Source: Cymodocea nodosa
Taxonomy: Eukaryota > Streptophyta > Magnoliopsida > Alismatales > Cymodoceaceae
Direction of reading: 5' to 3'
Length of the DNA: 64,000 bases
Assembly (NCBI GenBank): GCA_036874045.1
Contig: CM072345.1
Location: 13,291,001 to 13,355,000 of the forward strand
Shown: positions 1-10,264 of the stretch, in pieces
Layout: each line of letters starts with the position of its first letter
How positions within the stretch are numbered: position 1 is the first letter of the stretch
Program-made: the position numbers and the translations under genes
Notes under the pieces: generated by a model
Seen by the model: the letters and a program-made list of their open reading frames with translations, nothing else
The model's database searches: none
What the model was told of the DNA's origin: nothing

Positions 1-2223
1 TATTATATATACTCTTCTCTGCGCTTTCGGAAAGTCAAAAGATTTTTTTAACGATCATGCAAGTTAATAGATATTTTTAAAGATCAGTAAGGCAAATGTT
101 AATAGATATGTTTATTGAACGTAACTTGGTTAAAATGATGAGTCCGATAAGACACAGTTCCAATGCATTTGTAATTTTGAAAATGTCGTTTTATAAAATT
201 AATTTTTTATTGTAATTATGCTATCGACAAAATCCTTCCTATTAAAGACGTACGTGTGGATTTGCATGAGTACAGCTTTAGAGTTAAGAGATAAGAATAA
301 GAGTGATAGAAAGAATGAGAGCAGAATTCAACAAGGAGAAGATGAATAGGAAAAAGTTACAAAGGAGGTTTGTGGAGATGTGCGTGAAGAAGGAGAGATG
401 TAGACAGAGAAGGAAGGATAAGTCTTTCCCGCTTGAAAAGAAATAAAGCCCTCGCGAAGCACAAGTCATCAACAGCTCTTTTAAATTATATCATCTCCAA
501 CACTGTCATGAATAGTACTTAAAAGTAGTTTTTAAAATATAATTAATTAATAAATTTATTACATTAATCAATTAATCAATTACACTTGTTATATAATTAT
601 ATTATTAAATGTTCATATGTTATTTATCAATAGTTGAAGAACATGTAAAATTTGTTTAAAGTGGAATTCGATTTCATAACTCTTTGCACGACAATTCACA
701 TTTTTGTGTGTTATATTGTAATCCAGAATTTCATTTATTTTTAAAATTAAAATTTCAAGTACAAAAATACTTTTTATTCAAAATTGGACGGAATTAAAAT
801 TCATTTCCATTCAATTTCTAAATACACGAACCACACCTAAAACTTGATTTAAACAAACACGTGTAAGTTCAAATATAAGATATACTTAGAAAAAAAAAGG
901 TTCGCCCAAATACTTGAAATTGCTCTAATTCCTCAAAGCTCAAGCTATCGGTGGGTAAGGCTGATTACCATTTAATTTGAAATACAATCATATTTTTACG
1001 TAACCATAAAAGTCCATTGCAAGGCATTTAAAATATCTTCTAACGGAAAACATACATTTTTTGAATGAACAAATGATCACAATAATTTTGTTAAAGAGAA
1101 AAAACATGGTTAATATCGTAATCAACAAATTAACTTTAAGTAAACCAGCTGCAATAAATTTGTCATTTAAAGACAAGAAATAGTATTTGCAACTTCCACA
1201 AAGATTCAAATTTTAGTAAATGTAAAAAATATTATTATTATTATTATTTTAAAAAAAAAAACTTTAAGTAGTTGAATTGACTAGCGATTTCATATTTTTT
1301 CGTGGCAAAAAATTACGAGATCAATTATAAAAGTTTTTCTTAAATGATTTTTTTAATAGATACTGAATTCTGAACACTTTCCTATCTTTAATTTGAAAAG
1401 AAGATTATCGATATAAACAACATGAATGATAAATCTGGGCCTGACTTTTTTAACCGACACCCATGAACGTGTAGATTGGATAAGTTTGGGCCGGTCCGAA
1501 CCAACCAGAGAAATCGTCCGGTCGGACGGACCAACGTTAGGCCGGGCCGAGACTTTTTTATTGTTTTTGGAAGAGGTCGGCCCAACACGGCCCACGTAGT
1601 GCACTCAGGCTAAGTCCCGTCGAGTCGGGGCAGGTTGGGTTGGGTTGACTCAAGCCCAATGTTTGGAGTAATCCTTCACATCGTTATAAATATTGAAAAA
1701 AAATATTTGAATACGAACATGAATAATAAATAAAAGTATAGAAGTTCAGATGCAATTCCTTTTTATCAAAGGAATGTTTTTTTAAGAAATGATGACTCTA
1801 TCTGATTCGTAATGAATTTGGATGAGTTTAACAGGTGGAAATCGATTGACTTACACCCTTAACGTTGACACGTCATTATCTAATGGTGCTTAAGCGGGAA
1901 TTATAATTTGTAAATTGATCGCACAGTACGACTGTTGAAATTTCATTAGCTGGAAACGATGGAGTTGCATCGTATCATGCCGTCGACACAGTACTGTACT
2001 GCTGCCTGCGTCTCCATGGACGTGTGCGCTTCCGGAGGAGGAAAGCATGGTAATTAATAACCAGTATGTAGTAACAGTGCCGATCAAATAATATTCGTAA
2101 TTTTTACTGAAATTAAGATTTGCATGAAATGTACCGATTTAACTGCCTGATGGCATCCAGGGGTCGAGGAGGAGCAGTCGTATATTGTAATTATCACATT
2201 GTTTACGGTGGCATTCCTTGTAA
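1..2223. other. AT-rich intergenic region, no gene recognised
   Basis: No open frame here resembles a known protein and none has the GC-rich, splice-compatible look of the neighbouring exons. The sequence is AT-rich except for a GC-rich block at about 1420-1670, dominated by GGCC and CCGG words, which looks like repeat DNA. The right end grades into the upstream region of the receptor-kinase gene. Confidence 0.6.
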
Positions 2224-2524
2224 TTAAAGGGAGCTGTGTAAACAGTCGACAACAGTTGGCCTACCAATTTTTCTCCTAGATCTCTTCACCACTGCTGAAT
2301 TCTGCGCCACCGTCACGTGAGCAGTCGGCGCTGCTCTGGCTTGGTTCCTCCGGTTATTGTGTCCCTCCCTTTGTATTATATCCGCCAGCACCACCACTGA
2401 CGTCGAGGAAAACCAAGGGTGGCTGGGAGCAGAACCATGATCCACAAATAGGACAGCAGCGGTAAAGTGGTAGAAGAAGAAGAAGAAGCAGAAGATTAGA
2501 AGAGAGAGGAGCCCGAGAGCCAAG

Positions 2525-5303
2525 ATGAGCACCGTGATCTCCAACATCTTCCTGCTCCTTTCCTTGCTGATCTCGCATTTTGGCATGTGTGGGTCGGAGA
2601 GAGGGAGCGAAAACGACTCCAAGGCCCTGCTGGCCATCAAAACATTCGTCGACGCCGCCGACGTGATTCCTTGGAGGAAGGAAGATGCGGGCAACGCCTG
2701 CAACTGGAGATTTGTCAAGGAGTGCACCCCCGACGGCCGTGTCAGGAAGCTTGTCGTCGAGTATGTTAACCTCACCGGTGCGCTACCAGACGGCTCCCTG
2801 GCGCCTCTCGACCAGCTCCGGGTTCTCAGCTTCAAGTCCAACTCCCTCTCTGGATCAATCCCGGACTTCTCTCCCCTCGTCAACCTCAAGGTCCTCTATC
2901 TCAACGACAACTACTTCTCCGGCAACATTCCGGGTTATCTAGCCGCGCTCCATCGCCTCAAGATCGTTGTTCTGTCCGGCAATCTCTTGTCCGGAGTCAT
3001 CCCGCCGAGCATTGCCAGGATATCCAGGTTGTACACGTTCTACGTGGAGGACAACCGGCTTACCGGAAGTATCCCGGCCCTGAGGCAAATGGAGCTCAAG
3101 TACTTCAACGTCTCCAACAACAACCTCTCCGGCGCAATCCCCCGGACAGGAGCTCTCTCGCGGTTCAACTCCACTTCCTTCCTCAACAACCAACATCTCT
3201 GCGGCCAACAGATCGAGGTCTCCTGCACGATTCTCTCCTCCACTGCCCCCGCCTCCTCTCCTTTTCCTGGCTCCGACCTAGATGCCAACTTCTCTTCGTC
3301 GTCGTCGTCGTCGTCCTCCTCCTCCTCCTCCAGCAAGCCGAATAAGCGAGTCGCCGCCATCGTTGGCGGGTCTGTCGGGGCCTTCCTCTTCCTTGCAGTC
3401 TGCCTGGTCTTAGTCGCCTGCCGCTACCTGGGCTCCCAGACAAAGAGAGCACCGACATCAGGACAGCCCAGATCAATGGTGGAAGGTAGCGGCGTCCGAT
3501 CCAAGGGGGAAACCCCCGGCGCGAGTGGCCGGGGAGTGGCTGACGGCGGCCCATCTGGCTCACTTGGTTCGAGTGGAAAACGAGGGTTCTCGTGGGAAGC
3601 CGAGGGCTTGGGTAAGCTGGTGTTCTGCGGCGGCGTGGGGGAGATGTACAGTCTGGAGGACCTCCTAAAGGCGTCGGCGGAGACGCTAGGGAGAGGGACG
3701 GTTGGTAGCACATACAAGGCAGTGATGGAATCGGGCTTCATCGTGACAGTGAAGCGTCTGAGGGATTCTGGGCACCCGGGATCGGACGAGTTCCGGCGGA
3801 GGATGGAGGTGCTGGGCCGTCTCCGGCACCCCAACATCGTGCCGGTGAGGGCGTACTTCCAGGCGAAGGAGGAGAGACTGCTGGTCTACGATTACTTCCC
3901 CAATGGCAGCCTTTTCTCTCTCATCCACGGTATCGCTTGCTTCTCTTTTGTCTCGTGCTTTGTTCTCGCTTAACCAAAACCATCGTAGGTAGACCATCGA
4001 AACCGGCTCTTCCTGGCCGTAGATCGGAATTTCCCGCCAATTCCACGGGCTCTGTTCTGTCGCCGCCTTCGTCGTTGTCTTCCCCCAACCCACCTTTTTT
4101 CAGTAATGTTGGTTTTTTGCTTTAAAGAAAATGGTAACGTTCGTTTTTAACGAATATATCTATTTTAATTAAATAAGATGTTATGATTTTTTTTCTTAGA
4201 AAAAACAGAAAACAGTCTAGCGGTTGATTTGTTGCTTTCCCCTTTCGCTTCTACCATGACCAATTGTCTGTTGCCATTTCGTTGTCGTCTTTCCTCATCC
4301 GACTACTCTCTGGTCCAAGCCTGGGGTGGGATATTTTATTTTTTGAACAGAAGGCGTGGGATTGTTGAATGAATGAATGCCATTATTGCAAGTGACGCCA
4401 GTTTGTCGTCAGTCGTCGTTTTGAATTCGAAAAACTTGTGCCCGTGGAACAGTAAGGCGTGGAGTACTGCACCCACATGCAATTATCTGTCAGTTACCCC
4501 CATCCCAGGCCCAGGCCCACGTTGGAGTCGTGTCATGTGGAATATATTCTTCTTATCTTGATCTCTCTTATTGCTGCGGTGGATCGGATCTAATGCTTGG
4601 GTGCGTTGTAGGATCCCGGCCGTCGGGTGTGGGCAAGCCGCTGCATTGGACCTCATGTCTCAAGATCGCGGAAGACGTTGCCACCGGTCTGCTTTACCTC
4701 CATCAGACCCCTGAAATGATTCACGGCAACCTCAAGTCCTCCAATGTTCTGCTCGGTTCCGACTTCGAATCCTGCCTCACGGATTACGGCCTCGTTCCCT
4801 GCTTCCGAAACCCCGAGTACACCACCGAAGAGTCCAATGCCGGCGCCACCGCAATGTTCTACCGTGCGCCAGAGGCCCGGAAAGCCAACAGGAGCTTCAC
4901 CCAACACTCGGACGTTTACAGCTTTGGAGTACTGCTGCTGGAACTTCTCACGGGGAAGACACCGTTCCAGGATCTGGTGGAGCGCCACGGGGCCAACATC
5001 CCACAGTGGGTGCGGTCGGTTAGGGAGGACGAAACCGAGTCTGCCGACGACCCATTGTCGGGAAACGAGGCTTCCGAAGACAAGCTCGGTGCATTGCTGA
5101 ACGTGGCAATGGCGTGCCTGTCCTCCGCACCTGAGAATAGACCCGCGACCAAGGACGTGTTGAGGATGATCAGAGAAGCTAGGGCAGATGTGGTGGTGTC
5201 ATCCGGTGGAAGCGATCACTCGCCGGCGAGATGGTCGGACGCGGTGCAAAGTTTGCCAAGAGAGTATGGGTCGGAGCACACCAATTTCGCTGAGAGAGAT
5301 TGA
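2525..5303 (+). CDS. LRR receptor-like pseudokinase (LRR-III, At1g60630/At1g10850 type)
   Basis: Two exons, 2525-3929 and 4612-5303, joined across a 682-bp GT-AG intron give 698 residues. Residues 1-24 are a signal peptide. A short leucine-rich repeat ectodomain follows (about 70-220), then a serine run near 256-270, a membrane segment near 276-300 and a kinase-like domain near 373-650. The glycine loop (GRGTVG) and the ATP lysine (VTVKRL, K410) are present. The catalytic loop reads HGNLK, with N508 in place of the proton-accepting Asp, and the DFG motif reads DYG (526-528), so phosphotransfer is unlikely. The tail ending in a WSDAVQSLPRE segment matches what I remember of the At1g60630/At1g10850 group of probable inactive receptor kinases, which act at the plasma membrane by scaffolding. 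The start is the first ATG before the signal peptide. Ligand and partner are unknown. Confidence 0.93.
3293..3336 (+). repeat. TCG/TCC trinucleotide run encoding polyserine
   Basis: A microsatellite of TCG then TCC triplets lies in the first exon of the receptor-like gene. It encodes a run of about 14 serines in the juxtamembrane part of the ectodomain. Length variation here would stay in frame. Confidence 0.85.
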
Positions 5304-6020
5304 ACTAGTGAAGTCGAGAGGTAAGTCGTGCGAAATTGGGTTTTGCGGTTCTGATTCTACGATTAAGTTATTCAACAACACGTTGTAGAGAGATTACTAG
5401 TTTTGTATCGGGGCGTTCGGATGAATCAGATCCATGAATTCTTTCTCCTTCCAGTCAAACTTTTTGACACTCGAGCTCGAAAAATGGCGCCGCAAGCTTG
5501 AACCACAGATTCTACTGAATGGTGTGTCGGTATCCGAAGGTTTTAATTAATTTCACGTGAAAAGCTTTGTAAAATTAAACAAACACACAAGCAAAAGATC
5601 AAAAACTAAGCAAACCAAAAACTAGGCCCTGACCTTTCGCAGAAGGATACAGACGAACCTCTTGCTTCTGCTGTGACTGTTGCTGCAATTAGTTAAGCAA
5701 CCCTTCTTTCTTGAAGCCATTCATGCCTGATGCTTCTTCAGTCCACAGGGTGGTAACTTCACACCATGTGCTGAACCGAATGAGAAACGGTAAGATTGCT
5801 GCCAACATTGCCGCTTGATATTACACGTGACATCACGACCATTTCCCATATAATTTCAACAATGGCAACAAAACAACAGCTCCCTGGTTTCCTCAAGTAT
5901 TCACCATCCAGCCATCTATTATAAGCCCTAGTACAGTTGTACCACATGAAAAAACACTCATGCACTCACTAGCAGAAACATTTATAAGAGAAATGCTTTC
6001 GCAAAAATATTTAACTCCAT
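5304..6020. other. Intergenic spacer between convergent genes
   Basis: This 0.7-kb spacer separates the stop codons of the plus-strand receptor-like gene and the minus-strand TIPIN-like gene, so it should hold both 3' untranslated regions. No coding frame or repeat is evident. Confidence 0.6.
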
Positions 6021-9000
6021 TTAGGACTCTGAAGCACGTGCTCGAGCAGCGGTTCTTTCCAGTGCCTTGAGACGATTAGCTTCCATACGAGCTTTTTGTT
6101 CCTCTGTGACATGAACCGTACGAGGATGATTTGGACCATCCTCAGACCCTTTATTCGACGCCTGCACGTTGAAGCCGTTTTCAGGATTTGTTTCAGAGAT
6201 GGCTGCACTTTGAAAGGTGTGCGATTTTTCCTTCGGCACAGATTGAGGTCTCTCCTGCGATAACAGGCACAGAGGAGAATACATTAAAAAGCTACAGAGA
6301 TTACCAGCAGATGCAAAGACGCACTTTGACCAGTTCATCTGAGAAATTAAGAAAGGCACCCAACAACCAAACCTCACTGTAAAAATACCAAATTTTCTAA
6401 ATCATTGAATGGAGATTGTGGAGTAATGGATCATAAATAAGGAAAAAAGGCGCAAAAATAACCTGGGTTTCTCTAAGCGATATGCATATCTAAATATTAG
6501 GATAATAAATAGAAGAGAAAATATGTTATAGAAATTAACAAGACATGAGACCACCTTTATTGTTCATAAACTGCGTCATGCCCTTTCTAAATAGGAACAT
6601 ATTCAAAATGGAGAAAACATCTAAAAAAAGTAAAGTTCAGAAATTCTTGTTCCAAAGGGAAATGCATCAAATAAAATGTCAAATCAAAGACAAAGGCAAC
6701 TTTAGGTTATGAACAATAAAACTACGGCAGTAATTTCCAAAAAAGTATAACTTCTACTAAAAGATAATTCCTGAAAACACCAATCTTACCTCAAGAAGTA
6801 AAAGTATAAGCAAAATATGCAGTCACCAGAGTCCTTTAAGTGTTGGGCTGCTTCTCGAGAAATGCGAAGAAACACAAGGAGAATCTCTCCTAATGATAGA
6901 TACATAAGCATGAAATGAAAGCATACCTAATTCAAACCCTACATAATAATCGAAACGAATATTTTGTCTTTATGTCTGAGGCAAAACTTTAGTCTTGATT
7001 TTTTGGCTGCAGGCTAAGCATTGGTTCTAACAACAATAATTATGTATTGCCAATGAAATCTTAAACTAGGACTCACAAACAGGATCATACTTCTGTTGCA
7101 TTCCTGTATATCTCATCAAACATTTCTTCTTGCAAATCATTGATATCATTCCTCTCTGTCGGTGCATCATCCTTCTCAAGAACTGGAAGCTCAGCAGCTG
7201 TTGATTTTGTAAGAATTAAAAGCAGATCATATTCTTGATTTATTGATAAAAAGACACATTGCAGACACCGAAAATGCAACTAGTTCTACATGTAATTTTT
7301 TACTGCTTGAGAAAGGAGAACAAAAAAATACGCAACAGCTAAACTAGCCATTAGCAACCAACCATAGATAGAGTATTTTATCATCCGTCACTTTATAAGA
7401 CTCTTAAGAGAAGAAAACCTGAAATTCAAATCCAACCAAAAACATTACCAATATCAAAAAAATCAAACTAGGAATTAGCTGATTGAATCTTAATGCGGGA
7501 GATCCTGGTAAAAATATGTAAAAAAAATTGCACAATATCAAAAAAAGCAAACTCGGGATTTCTTGATCACCCATAAAACTACTTTGTTGTTGCAGTTTGG
7601 GTTGTACACAACATATTCATCAAAACAAAAGAGACAAAATTATAAACTCATCCAGGAGAGAATAAAATGAACAAGAAGAAAAACAGAAACATGAAAACCA
7701 AGAAAGTCCCACAGTCTTCCGCTAAAGCTACAACCCCAAAGCAGGGCAATATCCCATCCCAAGGATACGTCAAAACCATCAGTCAAACCTCATAAGATCA
7801 ATATTTCCAGATTCTAGTATCTCTCTCACCTCCATCTATAACTGCCTTGGTGATCTCCTTCCCTTGTAACAAATTTATAGAAACTCTTTGCACTGTCAAC
7901 TAAACCCTTATTTACCAACAGGTTTGTAACTAACTAAACAACGATGATAGAAAACAAGGATACCGAATATAACACTTGCATTTTTCTAAAGCATGCAAAA
8001 AGAAAAAGAAAACTTCATCAAGTTAATAATCTGCCACCTCAAATGCAAGAGTGTAAATTAGAAATAATGCATTTCTTTACCCACATGGCCATTTTACTTT
8101 ATATAGTGAATTCTAGCAGACAAGCATTAATTGGATACTCGAATTATGAAGATAACGATACTTGGGGATGTATTGTAAAATGATTGCACGAAATCTCCTA
8201 AAACAGGTCGTTACATGGGAAATACCAATGAAAAATACATGCCAAATTGTTTGTTTTACCTTTTTATCTATCATGCAATAAACTTTCATTTTATATCATG
8301 ATTCAAAGATATATAGACCTATCTTAAAATGCAGAATTAGCATACTAAAGTTGAAAAACAGAAGCAAACTTAATGAAAACATTCTTGCAGTTTGAAAATG
8401 GTTTTGCAAATATGCTACTCTTGAGATTACCTGGTTCACAGTCAGGAGTTTCATCTTCTTTTGGTGGTTGATGCAACTTCGTAGGATCTCCTCCATTGGC
8501 AACTCTATCTCTTAATTCTCTCAGACACATCTACATGGCAAGATAGAGACACAGGTGGCAAAAGAAAAATGCGTTTGGTCAAATCTATAAGTGGTGATGA
8601 CTTTGTTTTCCATACTAGCATAAAATAGAACAAACTGCATCTACATCCACAATTCCCGCATGCTAAAATCATAATTCGATCATGTAACGTTACCCAGAAA
8701 TCAAATGCCTTTGGAATGTCAAAGAATTTTCTTACCCTTACTCGCCTAGTGCAACCAACTTGCTCCACTTTCTGTATGAACTGATTGAAAGAGTAGTAAG
8801 GAATCAGATGGGAATGCCACTGAACGTACAAGGAGATCAATTTACCCAGATCTCTTGCCTGAACCAAAAGAAAAGCAATTTCCAACAAAAAGAACCAAGC
8901 ATTAATATAAATAAAAGAAAACAACAGAGACGGGGCTTCCCGACCTCATGGCCGCGGCCGTGGTACTTGAATGCTTTGGGGAAATGCCGGAGCACGTATC

Positions 9001-9298
9001 CGAGACCATCTTCGGAGAGGAGCAGCTCCGGCGTAAGCTTGGGCCTCGTCTTGGTGAGTCTCTTGGCGGTGGCAGTTGCCGGAGCAGATTCACCGTCCAA
9101 GGTAGCGCCCTTCCCTGGGGTGGTCTTGGCAGTTCCATGGGGGAACCTGGAGGGGATTCCGGAGGATCTCTGATACGAACCAGGATTAGGGTAAGGGTTC
9201 GCCGACGCAGAGGATGGACAGTCCCGGGACCAGTGACCTGGCCGGCCGCACTTGAAGCACCCCGTCGGGGCCAGCCCTCCACCGCCGTCCTTCTGCAT
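6021..9298 (-). CDS. TIPIN/Swi3-like replication fork protein with CCHC zinc knuckle
   Basis: Five exons (8945-9298, 8736-8858, 8431-8530, 7091-7197, 6021-6254) splice in frame to 305 residues. Near the N-terminus is a retroviral-type zinc knuckle, CFKCGRPGHWSRDC (Cys14, Cys17, His22, Cys27). The Swi3 domain starts near residue 84 (RPKLTPELLLSEDGLGYVLR) and runs over the exon joins to about 175 (RRVR then MCLRELRDRVANGGDP). An acidic middle part and a basic, Arg/Ala-rich C-terminus follow. Swi3-domain proteins (TIPIN, Csm3, Swi3) pair with TIMELESS/Tof1 in the nucleus to stabilise replication forks and support the S-phase checkpoint. Arabidopsis At3g02820, annotated from memory as a zinc-knuckle protein, is the expected counterpart. 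The start is the only ATG before the knuckle. Two E2F-like sites lie just upstream. Confidence 0.92.
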
Positions 9299-10264
9299 CG
9301 CTTCCCTTCCGCCGCCTCGGATCTGACTTCGGTTATCGTTGATTTATTAGGCGCGGGAAAAGTGACCAGGGAAACGGCCGGAACGCTGTGAAGTGAAGAA
9401 GTGTACTTTGGGAAGGGAAATTGGCGGGAGGAGGAGGAAATTTCCCGGCATAACGATGATGCCACCCTTTTTTTTATTAAAGTTTAAATCTTATAAATAT
9501 AAAAATCATCATTATTAAAAACATAACTACTGTAGATGTATACTAGTTGAGTTGGTTAAGAATAGTGATATTCATAATTTTTCTTCTAATTTTTTAATAT
9601 AAAGCTATAAAACTTATATTAAAAATCAACCCAACTTTGGATAAATTAAAGTTGTCAATCAACCCTTAAAGGAGAGTCAGATATACGAGAGATTTTGTAT
9701 TTATTATTTTATCGTCATAATTTTATTTATGTTTATATTCTTCGATATAAACTAATCATATTCGCAATCCAGGTAATGATTTAGAAATTTATATTAAACT
9801 CTTTGCAAATAGAATATAGGCATTCAAATTTAGATTTTTAGATTCGAACTTTCAAATTGAAATATCAACCAAATTCCTATAAATCCATCTACGACAGAAG
9901 CAATGCGTCTTTGGAAATCGGGGCCCTGTTTCCCCCGAGGGAAGTTAGAAAAAAGGATGAGTGCTGCACTCGATATTCCAATGAGCCATCAAACTCATCT
10001 TCTCCGACCTTTTGTGGAGATTGGAATGCACGCAAACTATTAAAAATGATTTATTGTGCGTGTATCTAAAGTTCTTACATTCTCCCCTTTTCTTGGTTTT
10101 CGCCGTCACCAAGTACATGGCTTTCCACGACTGGTGCAACTTCTCTCTGTTATATAATTTAAAGCTTTGCTTTGGAAATTCTGGGATTGCAGATCTGGTA
10201 CCACCACATCACACTCACTGAAGTGGGTGTTTGTGGTTCTCTTCCGAAGCATATGCTTGACTTC
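9299..10264. other. Intergenic spacer with the TIPIN promoter
   Basis: This stretch holds the upstream region of the TIPIN-like gene on the right-hand side of its start codon and, from about 10000 on, presumably the 3' untranslated region of the glutaredoxin-DEP gene. The middle part (9470-9850) is AT-rich without a recognisable element. Confidence 0.55.
9351..9360 (-). promoter_or_regulatory. E2F-like site upstream of the TIPIN gene
   Basis: On the minus strand this reads TTTCCCGCGC, which contains the E2F consensus TTTSSCGC. It lies 53 bases upstream of the TIPIN start codon. A second match, ATTGGCGG, is on the plus strand near 9419-9427. E2F control would suit an S-phase gene. The sites are seen; their use is inferred. 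Confidence 0.5.

Noticed and set aside
2224-3837. Long minus-strand frames opposite the receptor-kinase exon
   Set aside because: They mirror the GC-rich codon pattern of the real plus-strand exon and have no protein similarity.
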